A DNA stretch of 22,785 bases, from positions 2,392,137 to 2,414,921 of the forward strand of contig BFEA01000107.1 in assembly GCA_003427395.1 (NCBI GenBank), written 5' to 3'. This document shows, piece after piece, positions 9,196 to 18,156 of the stretch. A program made the translations under genes and the position numbers. Positions within the stretch are counted from its first letter, which is position 1. Each line of letters starts with the position of its first letter. This DNA is from Chara braunii (lineage: Eukaryota > Streptophyta > Charophyceae > Charales > Characeae). Under the pieces are notes generated by a model that was not told the origin of the DNA, did not search any database, and saw nothing but the letters and a program-made list of their open reading frames with translations.

Positions 9196-9274
9196 ACCTC
9201 CCCCCAGATGCTAGCGATGTTTGTTCTAGCAGCACCGCTAGCACCGGAGGGTCTATTAAAAAAAAAAAAAAAAA
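9196..9274 (+). mobile_element. 79-bp A-tailed retroposon end with 9-bp target duplication
   Basis: The insert begins at the ACCTCC after 9195, contains GATGCTAGCGATG and CGCTAGCACCGGAGGGTC, and ends in 17 A (9258-9274). GGTTGATCA flanks it on both sides, at 9187-9195 and 9275-9283. A-tail plus flanking duplication is the signature of target-primed insertion, here heavily 5'-truncated. Confidence 0.8.
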
Positions 9275-9283
9275 GGTTGATCA

Positions 9284-9660
9284 TACGCGGATGGCTGATT
9301 GGTGGTCTTAAGAATGTTTTTGGACTCCTGGGATTCCTAGCAACTCTTCTTAGGTGGCTTCGATGTTGTTATACTCAGTGACCTGCGGCTGTTCGATGCC
9401 AGAACGATGCTGGCCAGTGCTGGGGTGTTGCCCTGTGACCTGCTGACGCAGGTGTAGGAGCGTGAGGCCTAGTAGAGAGATCTGGGGATGCTTTGGGGTG
9501 GGCATTCCATGGGACAACTAAGGGTTGCTGCTGGGACGACGCTGGTCGGAGCTAGGGTGAGTTGTGTTGCCTTGTAACCCAGCAGGATGTGGGCTTGTGA
9601 AACCTTGAAGAGCTCGGCAGGGAGTAGGCTTGTGTTTTCGTCAAAAAAAAAAAAAAAAAA
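9284..9660 (+). mobile_element. Unrecognised A-tailed segment
   Basis: GT-rich, non-coding sequence ending in 18 A (9643-9660). It resembles a retroposon body by its tail only; no pol III boxes, protein similarity or target duplication were found. Confidence 0.4.
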
Positions 9661-9758
9661 GGACAGTGTTGGAATGCTTTGGAAGGGTTTGTTAGGGATT
9701 TCAAGGGTTTTTAAGCATTTGTAGGACCTATGAGGGTTTGTAGGACCTAGTAAGGGGG

Positions 9759-10234
9759 CTAGTTGGTAGGATGGGAATAGGGCACAACAACAACTGAGAT
9801 GGCGGCTCCGCTGCTGTAAGTCTTGCCAGAGTGGGGTTTGGGGGGTCTGAGTCTTTTAGGTGAGTGGGAGAAGTAGATGGTGGGATATCAAGCATCCTAC
9901 TAGTGCGGGGGCTAGCTGGTAGGATGGAAATAGGGTACAACAGCAACGGAGATGGTGACTCTGTTGCCGTAAGTCTTGTCGGAGTGAGGTAAAGAGGATT
10001 GATGAGGGGCTCCTGAGTTGGTTCTGCATTTTGTTCAATTCAGAAGTTTGTCATAGTAATCTCATAAGTAGCTCTAATTTTCTCTTAGCCAAAGCCGGGT
10101 AATGGCCCCGGTATCTCAAATTTTTTAAATTCGATTTAATTTTCCATATGGCACGCTGGGCCTAGTTCCCGGCACGTGCTGCTCCCCACGAAAATGTTGG
10201 AGCTTTGTTCCAAAAAAAAATAAAAAACAAAAAA
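9759..10234 (+). mobile_element. A-tailed repeat with partial tandem duplication
   Basis: Monomer starts GCTAG(C/T)TGGTAGGATGG occur at 9759 and 9911. From 9911 the unit continues through CTCTTAGCCAAAGCCGGGTA (10083), ACGCTGGGCC and GCTCCCCACGAAAATGTTGG to an A-rich tail at 10212-10234. Non-coding. The layout suits a SINE or LINE 3' end whose 5' part was duplicated. Confidence 0.6.
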
Positions 10235-10299
10235 GAGGAGGGAGGAGGGTCTGAGTCTGGTCCTGAATTTTTGCCTAGCTCGTTTGTATCTCTTAATCT

Positions 10300-10441
10300 A
10301 GCTCTTAGCCAAAGCCGGGTAGTGGCTCCGGTACTGCAAATTCTCAAATGTTTTCAAATCCTATGTAATTTTCTATATGGGACGCTGGACCCGGTTCCCA
10401 GCAAGTGTTGCTCCCCACGAATATATTGGAGCTTTGTTCCC

Positions 10442-10476
<35 letters not shown>
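10300..10476 (+). mobile_element. Second A-tailed copy of the AGCCGGGTA repeat
   Basis: Starts CTCTTAGCCAAAGCCGGGTA near 10302, then CTCCCCACGAATATATTGG and a 31-A tail (10446-10476). It is homologous to 10083-10234 and lies directly downstream. LINE endonuclease sequence starts a few bases after the tail, so this is the right edge of the compound insertion. Confidence 0.65.
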
Positions 10477-10479
<3 letters not shown>

Positions 10480-10483
10480 TCGG

Positions 10484-10824
10484 TCTGAGGGCGCATAGAT
10501 GGTTATAATGACCCACTCTCTTTGCCTTAACAGTAGCCTCACCCAGGCCCACTTCCCCTAGAGATCTATGTCCACATCCAAGATGTCCGCCTGCAGGTTT
10601 CTATGGAGGAGTATAGCCACCCCTCCCCTCGTGCCCTGCGCTGGTGACCAGTATTGAGGTCCATCCCACCACCCTTGAACCAGATTAAACTTCTCCTCCC
10701 CCAGTTTTGTCTCCTGTAAGCAGAGGCAATCCACCTTCTGGTTAAACATCCAAGATTTAACCCTCTTTCTCTTCTCCCTTCCTGTAGTGTCCCCCAGGCC
10801 ACGTACATTCCACGCTGCTAATTT
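10484..10824 (-). pseudogene. LINE APE endonuclease, N-terminal half
   Basis: The minus-strand frame opens with KLAAWNVRGLGD, holding the conserved WN-x-RG of the APE fold, then DCLCLQETK with the catalytic-type Glu, GGVAILLH, an in-frame TAG at 10560-10558, and WVIITIYAPSD. These are the first four conserved blocks of the LINE endonuclease in order. The frame ends at the A-tail boundary at 10476 and the domain resumes at 7985. It is in frame with the upstream ORF1-like fragment, separated by a TAA at 10830-10828. Confidence 0.82.
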
Positions 10825-10827
10825 CGT

Positions 10828-11216
10828 TTAACCATTAATGACATCTTCCTCCGCTTGCTGCTGGATGCGGGAATCTGTTTGTTCATCACCCCACCTGGGT
10901 TCTTCCCGAACTGGGGATTGATGCATCGGGCTCTGCCTTGGACTTCCACCTGACTGGCTCAACTGTGAAGAGGAGCGTCGACCCTCCACCAAAGAATCCA
11001 ACACAAATCTTGAGTGCAGGTTCTGTCGCTCCGGAAGTTTCTCATTCACCTTCAACAAAAGAAGCGCAGAGACTTCCTGAGACAAAGCAATGGCTTCTAG
11101 TTCATGATTGTTTGCTTCCCTTATAGCATCTACGTGAAGCCAGTTCACTCCTCCTGTCGTCCCGGACCAGCACCGGTTCGGACTGGCCAAAATTTAGCGC
11201 AAGGATAGCGCAACTA
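10828..11216 (-). pseudogene. LINE region upstream of the endonuclease (ORF1 tail)
   Basis: A minus-strand frame of about 120 codons leads directly into the endonuclease frame after a TAA. It is hydrophilic, with a Ser/Gln/Arg-rich stretch followed by a Gln/Glu-rich end. I recognise no domain; its position suggests the end of ORF1 or the N-terminal extension of ORF2. The Ty3 LTR begins at 11217 and removes everything further upstream. Confidence 0.5.
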
Positions 11217-12509
11217 TGACGAACTACTTCCCGAACCCGTGCTATCTTTCGTACCCCTTTGGTTTGAATTTTTCTTGTATCAGACCGACCCCGTTTCTTG
11301 ATTTCAGGCGCCGCGTTTTGGGCCCCCATCTTCCGAAAGCTTTTGTGATTTTTCGGTTGTGCTTTTTCTTTTTTGCAATTCGGGAAATGCATAGGAATTT
11401 ACGCGCGCCTTAGCCAGCGCACTGGGAATTGGGCCCGACAGTTGGGAATTCCGAGACAAGCGGAACGTCGACGTGTCCTTTTTGTGTGTGAATGTTCTTG
11501 GTCGCGTTGGGGAAAACTCTCGGAATTTTGTGGGGATACGAATAGGCGTAGGACTTTTTTTTTCCCGCGTTATCCTTTTCGCACGCGGATATTGTGATTT
11601 TAATTTTGAATTGGTAGGCAAACTGTAACGGTTTCGGTTGACGGCGCCACACATACGAAGCTTTCTTTCCCCCCCCCCCCCCCCCCCGCTCTGTTTCTCG
11701 CATCGTTCTCTCCCGCGCTCTTTCCTCCTCCCCCTCCTTCTCATCCTCCCTTCTCAACTGTTTTCCCTCTCTCTCTCCCGCTCTGATCGATTGCGCGCTC
11801 ATTTCCCTTTCTTGATCATCTGAATCTTGGACCCGTCTCACGCTGCTTTTCGCGCCTCATCTCTTCCCACTCATCGACCTTGGCTCACGAAACCCGGTTA
11901 ATCCTCCGATCACCCCAGCTCACCAATCAAACGCGTTGAGTAGGAGGAACTTCCTGCTACGCGATGAATCTGATTGGTCGACCGTTGGGCTCGGAAGGAT
12001 CAACATGGCTTCCGTAGCGCGCTCCTCGCCAAGTCTTCTCCTCCTGCTTCTTCTCTTGCACTTCTATTTTCCCCCTGCCTTCTCTCTCCCTCGCCCCCCT
12101 TCTCGCCACTCTCTTACGTTCTCGACTCTCAAGCCTGCTTCCGGGAAGCAGTGGCTAGGCAGAGTGTTTGGTGCGAGTCGGAAAGTCCTGTCGGGCTGAC
12201 GATAGGCTGGCCGGTTGCGCACTTGATCGCCACGACGGATTGTGGGATCTATGCGAACCACGTCGAGTTTACGTCGGCGGGGTGACGATCGCAGTGGTGG
12301 GAGTTAGCACGCGACGACAAAGATCGTCAGTGCGGGTACGAGGATCGATGATTGGAGTTGAGTGGGTGATTGACCCGGGGCCATATTGGAATTCGCGGCG
12401 AATGCACCCTTGTTGTTGCGGATCTTTATCTCTGGTGTGAGTGTACGGCGGCAACGCCGAACTTCCTCTTTTCAGATTTTGTCATCTCCTATCTCGACAT
12501 TCCTCCCTC

Positions 12510-12510
<1 letters not shown>

Positions 12511-12583
<73 letters not shown>

Positions 12584-12584
12584 T
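12511..12584. repeat. CT microsatellite in the LTR
   Basis: Near-perfect CT dinucleotide tract of about 74 bp with one TTT interruption at about 12561. Open frames across it on both strands are Ser-Leu or Arg-Glu dipeptide repeats and are not genes. Confidence 0.95.
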
Positions 12585-13162
12585 TGAATGACGATGTGTC
12601 TTGATGCTTGTCCCTCTCATGAATGGGAATGGATTTGTGTGCTCTCCTGTGTGAAGGAACTTCTTCCGGAACTCTTCCATTAGTTTCCTGGGTAATCCCC
12701 GAATGTCGAAGAATTGATCGTCTTGTCTTGTGAACGGTGGATGCGTGTGTACAATTCCCTCGGTTGATTTCCGACCTATGTATCCCTGTCATTTTCGCAC
12801 CTTCCACAGTGAATGTATGTATGGAGATGCGTGCCTTTTCGTGTTGATTAGATGCAACACTCAACGGGATTTTGTTCGAGAATGCAAGAGTGTTTAAATC
12901 TGTAGTTCTGAATGCACTGCGCATGCCATCTGCCTTATGCTGCACAACATCTGCAACCGATCTTTAGGGCGGCCTCGAGAACCAAGGCGCCCGGGATCAA
13001 CGCCGCGGTGGCTTACTAAACCTGAGTTGCGGGTCGGTCCCTCAGTTACATGCATGATCAAGCTGATGAGTGTTTTTTCTCCCTCGTGTCGATCAAAATT
13101 TATTGGTGGTTGTGCGAGTGTTTTTCCTTGATGACGTCTCGGGATCTTTGCAATTGATTGAC

Positions 13163-13702
13163 ATGTGGACTGACCAACGCCCTTCGATCGGGCGTCAGCG
13201 TCCCGTATCTCCCGTGTCGACGCGACCTTTTCCTTACGACGAGGAAAGGACACGTGTATGCGAGTGGGACGTACGAGAAGCTGTCGCACGGATCCGCGGA
13301 CGTTATTACTTCCCTCCGGGAAATCGTTGTTCAGGGTTCGTAGAGGCTGGGTTTGTCATTATCGATACACACTTTCCAAATTACTCAATACTGTTGCCAT
13401 TTAACGAGTTGATTGTCATCCTGTGGACGGCAGTAGAACCCCACTGGCCTCGCATTCTATGCACCGAGTGCCAGCGCTTTGAGCGCTACGAATCCAAGGG
13501 TTTCCACTACCGCGTACGGAGTGAAGACGATCACAGGGAAAGAGCCACACGACTGAGGCCCTCCACGTCGGACTTAGAACTGATTGGTGAACGATGTCGG
13601 GACTTAATACGAAGACGAGACACGCGAAGCGTGCCGAAACTTTTTCGCTCTAAACGAAGGGCCGTAGCACGGTGGGAAGTCCGACAATTCTTTTTGGATT
13701 GA
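13163..13702 (+). CDS. Unrecognised 179-codon frame in the 5' LTR
   Basis: From ATG 13163 this frame encodes about 179 residues ending in TGA at 13700-13702; it stays open upstream to at least 13070 but without ATG. The protein is rich in Arg, with a hydrophobic middle (NYSILLPFNELIVIL), a CTEC pair just after, and a strongly basic C-terminus. No known domain is recognised and there is no similarity that I can see to gag, pol or ORFs A-C. It may be chance in GC-rich DNA, or a short LTR-encoded protein. The matching part of the 3' LTR is outside the window, so conservation cannot be judged. Confidence 0.3.
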   Translation: MWTDQRPSIGRQRPVSPVSTRPFPYDEERTRVCEWDVREAVARIRGRYYFPPGNRCSGFVEAGFVIIDTHFPNYSILLPFNELIVILWTAVEPHWPRILCTECQRFERYESKGFHYRVRSEDDHRERATRLRPSTSDLELIGERCRDLIRRRDTRSVPKLFRSKRRAVARWEVRQFFLD

Positions 13703-13925
13703 ATTTGTATCTCTCTCCCCTTTCAGGCTGAACCCTCGCGCGCATTTTGCGACGTGCGAAAAACGGTCGACTTACTTCATCGGACCAACACGGGGGATTT
13801 CAGTTCCGTCTGTGTCCCCACACTCAATTTCCAAAAATCCTTGGCACACCCCATTTTGCTGTTTTTCTAGGCCCCTTTTCCGCACTACTAGCACTCCGAA
13901 CGGAAGACAGCACAGGGCGTGAGGT

Positions 13926-13938
13926 TGGTATCAGAACC
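13926..13938 (+). promoter_or_regulatory. Primer binding site, initiator-Met tRNA type
   Basis: TGGTATCAGAACC matches the plant initiator-Met primer site TGGTATCAGAGCC at 12 of 13 positions. It follows the inferred LTR end by 11 bases and precedes gag, as expected. Minus-strand DNA synthesis would start here. Confidence 0.85.
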
Positions 13939-13957
13939 GACACGTGTCGGTTCTGAT
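13930..13957. repeat. Perfect 28-bp palindrome over the primer site
   Basis: The half-site ATCAGAACCGACAC (13930-13943) is followed immediately by its exact reverse complement (13944-13957). All 14 base pairs match with no spacer. The left arm covers the last 9 bases of the primer binding site. Confidence 0.97.
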
Positions 13958-14055
13958 GATAGTAAGTCGAACTGGCGAGAGGTAGAAGAAACCCTCAACC
14001 GGCTCGAAGAGACCGATCAGTAACCAGGTCTCAATCTGGTGCGGTTGTACCCGCT

Positions 14056-14793
14056 ATGCCAATGGAGGACGGTGTGATGGTTAGCATTCTTGCCCCCTTC
14101 CCCGTTTTTCCTAACCATACTCACCCCGAAGCCTGGGCGGAAGTCGTCGAAGCTCAAGGATAGAGCGTGGGTGATCTTCCCCGCGTTCTTACCTTCTTAC
14201 TTCGTAATACAGTGCAGGACTGGTTTAGAAAGCACACGTGGGTAGATTGAAATACTTTCAAACAAGTGTTCTTGGCTCGATTTGATACGTTCAGTGAAGA
14301 TGCCGCCTTGTACGTACTCAAAAATCATTCGCAAGGACCAGGGGAATTGCTGCCTGATTTCGTGGATCGATTTCAAACCACGTTGGATAAATGTGGGCGA
14401 GATGAGAAATCCGCTCGAGATTTGTTCATCGATCATCTACGAAGTCCGACGCTAAAAGGGAAGTTACAGAAAAAGGTTCCTCCGAAAACTCACCAGCTGT
14501 CGCCTATCATCGCTAAAGCCCTCGAGTTAGACCTGACCGATATAAAGAAATATATAAGTCAGGGAGACGAAGACATCACAGATACGATACATGATGTAGC
14601 AGCTAAAAGACGATCGAGGTTACGGGCAGTAGAACGGTTTTATCCCCATGACCAACCCGACGGGACCGCCTCTGATATCCCGCTAGCATCGTCGTCTTTG
14701 CATCCAATGAATCCACCGGTAGCGGCAGTTAAAAGCCGAATCCCCAATGACTCTCCCTCTCAGGCCGTAACAAACTTACATCTTCACAAATGA
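14056..14793 (+). pseudogene. Gag, capsid region
   Basis: The frame runs from ATG 14056, chosen because it is the first in-frame ATG after the leader and precedes the conserved part. It contains DWFRKHTWVD then TFKQVFLARFDTF, the pattern of the plant retrotransposon gag domain (W-F, W-F-F), and further on a Leu-rich helical region to about residue 170. Stops interrupt it at 14161-14163 (TAG) and 14248-14250 (TGA). After about 14,760 the reading frame shifts and becomes unclear up to 14857. Gag would form the cytoplasmic particle that packages element RNA. Confidence 0.75.
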
Positions 14794-14856
14794 TCCATAC
14801 GGCCACCACCAAGCAATCAGAATGGATGAGCAACCTGGTTCAAATGCAGGCAACTC

Positions 14857-15125
14857 ATGGAGCGGATGAAACAGATAATGAGCAGGCTAATTAAGCCCAA
14901 CCACGCCCCTGCCCGACCTGCCCCTGCGTCATTTCCCCTCTTGCCCGCCCCGCCTATACCTTGGTACGCCCCACCGTTCCCTCACCCAACTAATCCAGCA
15001 GGAAAGATCAAGTGTTTTAACTGCAAACACCCCGAACATTTTGCCCGAGACTGTCCGCAGTCGAAACGTAATCAGCCCCCACCAGCCGCGGCCCCTGTAG
15101 CTCTGAACCAAGGACGAGTGTTGCA
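14857..15125 (+). pseudogene. Gag nucleocapsid with zinc knuckle
   Basis: A Pro-rich spacer leads to CFNCKHPEHFARDC at codons 15013-15054, an exact C-x2-C-x4-H-x4-C knuckle that binds RNA. It is in the same frame as the capsid region but separated from it by stops and small shifts near 14791-14856. Near 15110-15125 the meaningful frame moves by -1 into the protease frame. No classical slippery heptamer is evident there, so the shift may be either decay or an unusual gag-pol junction. Confidence 0.85.
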
Positions 15126-16237
15126 TATGAGCAACCCTCCCCCTCAACGGTTGTTGCTTCCACCTCGGGAGCTTCTTCCTCCTCCGACGCTGCTGATGTG
15201 GTCGATCCACTCGAGTATCTTCATCTCGCCGGCATGGTCGGAGCTATCCGATCGGCCCATGATGATCTTGAATGAGTCAATCGCGAATCCAATCCCGGTC
15301 CACAGTTTCGGACTGGAGAAATTGATGTATTAAGAGCGCTCAAGCAGTTGGATATCCGTGTTCCGATCCCGGTGGGGCATTTACTCACCATCTCCAAAGC
15401 TGCTAACGATAAACTCCTGCAACATTGCCAGAAAAATCAAAAGCGCTTCACGTACCAGCGAATACAGCGAATGTTGAAGAAGATTTCGTTGGTAGAGAAG
15501 GATCACTTCGTACGAGCTCGACCAGTGTTGTGGAAAGACGCTGAGTGCGATTGTGAAGTTTGGGGCAAACCGTTTAACGCCCTTATCGATACTGGATCTT
15601 CCGCAATGGCCATATCTTTGGACACAGTAAGAAAGACAGGACGAATCGGATCCATTCTTCCTCAATCTGGCAAAGACAATTATGTCTCTGCCGACGAGGA
15701 AGCAATGAACATCGTGGATACTCTTGAGAATGTGGCTGTGAAGGTCGGACGAGTACACGTCCTTGTTAACGCACTAGTAATAGATGTGCGCTCCTATTCT
15801 GTGTTGTTAGGATTGCCTTGGGCGATGGCGGTAGGTGGTCGTCTGCATTTCGACTCCAAGCAACTGGTGGTCACGCAAACTTGGGGAAAGCCTCAGACTG
15901 TCCCTTTGCGGATTTCCACCCGGACGGTAAAACGAACTCCTAACTCGATCCTGAGGAACCTTCTTCCTCGGACATCGGTAGCGGAATCGGGGAACAGGTG
16001 TATGAAGAAGAAATGCCTAGTGAGGATGAATGAAAGCACCTGGTCGAACTTTTGGAGCACGAAATCCCCGAAGAATTTCGAGTGTGCCCCCGAACCGCCC
16101 GAAGCTTCCACGTGAATTCGGAAGACGGCCCGCCCGCGCCTCTAGAAACCCGGATCAGTCCTTCAACCCTCCTCAGGGAACCCATCCTGCAAGTATCTGA
16201 CCTAGCAGACGATTTGGAACCCCCTCGCACCCTGTAG
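15126..16237 (+). pseudogene. Aspartic protease region of pol
   Basis: A Ser-rich stretch (STSGASSSSDAAD) leads through a TGA at 15273-15275 into the protease. The catalytic ALIDTGSSA has its Asp codon at 15588, and SVLLGLPWAM is the downstream LLG flap-side motif. The frame shifts near 15,940; the continuation in another frame is acidic (DPEEPSSSDIGSGIGEQVYE), has a TGA at 16031-16033, then LVELLEHEIPEEFRVC, and stops at 16237. This is a pepsin-family retroviral-type protease that would process Gag-Pol. The acidic tail is a linker to RT. Confidence 0.82.
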
Positions 16238-16389
16238 GAGGGAGCGCTTTTCTTATGAGCACGCTACCAACAGACAAAACAATATGTGGATGTTTCTGTT
16301 TTCCTACCAAGATCTTTGCTAACGATGGGAGCGACCATCGCTTTGATTAAACAAGAGGCCGAGCACCGGTAGGCGACGTACCCGATCTG
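16238..16389 (+). other. Pol linker without a clear frame
   Basis: No continuous frame is supported between the protease tail and the next open frame at 16390. It is presumably decayed pol linker. Confidence 0.4.
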
Positions 16390-18156
16390 ATGCAGGAAAT
16401 GGCGGATCTAACAGGACTAACTGTGGAAAAAACATCGGCCGGTTCAGAGACTGATGCCGAAGCCAAGGAAACCGAAACGATCAGCCCTGCTGAGTCACAG
16501 ATGATTGCGACTGTCTTCTCTGTTCGCACTAGTAGTTCCGTTTTTTCCAGTGTCCATGAGCGACGGGAAAGGCCGGCTGATTGGGTCGACATATCTCTTC
16601 AGATCCCTGGATGATCGACAATCTTCATCCCAAACCACGTCCCCACCGAACTCCAAAAGTCGCTAATTAATGTTTTGAATGGCTACGTGGAAGTATTGAG
16701 TGTGCGCGATAATGATATCGGCCTAACTAACGTGATTGAACATGCCATTCTCACAGGGGATCATCCACCCATTAGCTGTGTTCCTTATAGGTACTCACCA
16801 GCTCAAAGAGCGGCCACTTTTCAGCGGATCAAAGAATTTGAAGCTAATGGATGGATCGAACCCGCTATAGGACCATGGTCTTTTTTCGTAGTGATTGTGC
16901 CTAAAAATTCCGGAGGAATACGCATTTGCATCGATCATCGAAAGTTGAATGATATCACAATTAAGGATGTGTACCCTCTCCCCCGGATTGACGAGTTATT
17001 GGATGCGATTGGGAGTGCTCGATTTTTTAGCAAGTTTGATGTTCACCATGGGTTCCATCATCTTCTTGTTCGAGAAGAAGATCGCCCGAAGACTGCGTTC
17101 GTACTCTTCGAAGGTACGTGGCAGTGGATTCGGTGTCCGATGGGCATCTGCAATGCTCCCGCAACTTTCCAACGAGCCGTGAACATGGCCTTTCAGAACT
17201 TCGTGCGGAAGACTCGTCTGGCGCAGAGTATCATTAACTACTGTGTGATTGTGTACATGGATGACATTTTGGTGTATTCGAGTTCCTACGAAGGGCACGT
17301 GCAGCACATCGAATGAGCGTTGCATGCGTTACGAGATGCCGGTTTCAAGGTGGCGTTCGAGAAGTGCCAGTTTTTCCTTACCACCATTTCCTTCCTGGGA
17401 CACGTGGTGACAGACCAGGGACTCAGGCCGGAGCCGCAGAAGGTTGCAGCTGTGAGAGATGCGCTGGTGCCTATGACTATCACGCAAGTTCGCGCCTTTT
17501 TGGGCCTGGCCTCGTACTACCGAAGGTTCATCAAGGGCTCCGCGGCGATTGCGGGACCCCTCACGAATCTGCTGCGAAAGGATCAATCGTTGATCTGGAC
17601 GCCGGAGTGTGATCAAGCATTTTCGAAACTCAAGGCCGCCCTCATTTCGGACCCGGTCCTTATAAGGCTGGATCCCGAAAAACATTTTGTCCTCATTACT
17701 GACTGGCAGCCAGAGGCAATTTCGGCGATCCTGGCCCAGGTGGGACCAAGCGGACTTGAGTGCGTAGTGGAGTATGCGTCCAAATCGGTGCCCGTCTGCA
17801 AGCGTAACTACACCGCTGCAACAGGAGAATGCTACACGGCTCTATGGGGAATCAGTCACTTCCGAGCTTACTTGTACGGGCGGAAGTTCACATTGGTAAC
17901 TGATCATGAGCCTCTGTTAGCCCTGAAGAAATCTAAGGATTACTCGGGCATGATCCAGCGATGGGCAACGGTGCTGCAGAGCATGGACTTTGACATTCGT
18001 CACCGGAAACATGAAAGGCACGGGAACGCGGACGGATTGACACGACTGCACCGACCTGAGAAGGTTCCGAAGAATGAGGAGGTGATTCCGTGGAACGAAC
18101 CGAAGAAGGAGAACGGACCTCGGTACGGCCAAGTGGAGATCCTGTCAAAGGAGTAA
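16390..18156 (+). pseudogene. Reverse transcriptase and RNase H of pol
   Basis: One frame, with stops only at 16612-16614 (TGA) and 17314-17316 (TGA), carries an entire Ty3-type RT-RNase H. RT motifs in order include GWIEPAIGPW, the RICIDHRKLN block, PLPRIDELLD, ARFFSKFDVHHGFH (first catalytic Asp), QWIRCPMGICNAPATFQRA, and the active site YMDD at 17254-17265. The thumb and connection follow (GHVVTDQGLRP, VRAFLGLASYYRRFIKGSA). RNase H shows its acidic residues in LITDWQPEA, GECYTALWG, LVTDHEPL and GNADGLTR. The two domains copy element RNA to DNA and remove the template. The Trp-type context of the 17314 stop suggests a G-to-A change. The frame ends in TAA at 18154 and overlaps the next frame, which lies at -1. 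Confidence 0.93.

Larger units (their letters stand above)
7993..10476. mobile_element. Compound insertion of A-tailed retroposons in the LINE
   Basis: This 2.5-kb block separates the two endonuclease halves. It begins with a minus-strand A-tail (7993-8013) and ends with a plus-strand A-tail (10446-10476); further plus-strand tails lie at 9258-9274, 9643-9660 and 10212-10234. The pieces include inverted copies of one 3'-end family and several monomers of another. No frame inside encodes a recognisable protein, so these are SINEs or 5'-truncated LINEs accumulated serially. Confidence 0.65.
1105..11216 (-). mobile_element. Degenerate L1-type LINE broken by nested insertions
   Basis: Protein fragments of one non-LTR retrotransposon lie in the correct order on the minus strand: ORF1 tail, endonuclease N-half, endonuclease C-half, linker and RT start, post-RT region, zinc-binding tail. 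Three insertions separate them (10476-7993, 7404-6941, about 6384-2763). The right end is cut by the Ty3 LTR at 11217, so the true 5' end lies outside the window or was lost. In-frame stops and at least one frameshift occur in the fragments, and the RT core is absent, so it is dead. An endonuclease of APE type with a C-terminal CPRC motif is typical of plant L1 elements. That all fragments come from a single copy is an inference from order, strand and continuity. Confidence 0.72.
11217..13914 (+). repeat. 5' LTR
   Basis: The start is fixed by exact correspondence with the 3' LTR at 22298 (both open TGACGAAC). The end is inferred: the first CA upstream of the primer binding site is at 13913-13914, giving about 2.7 kb. 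The homologous 3' end lies outside the window, so the end could move. It contains a 19-C run (11669-11687), a CT microsatellite and an open frame. Large LTRs are known in some plant gypsy lineages. A promoter and polyadenylation site are expected here but no unambiguous TATA or AATAAA was identified. Confidence 0.75.

Noticed and set aside
11304-11841. Minus-strand frames of about 145 codons in the LTR, repeated at 22361-22750.
   Set aside because: They recur only because the LTR is duplicated, contain the poly-C tract as Gly-rich runs, and resemble no protein; frame is lost by indels between copies.
12472-12945. Arg-Glu repeat protein on the minus strand, and Ser-Leu repeat proteins on the plus strand.
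   Set aside because: They are translations of the CT microsatellite within the LTR.
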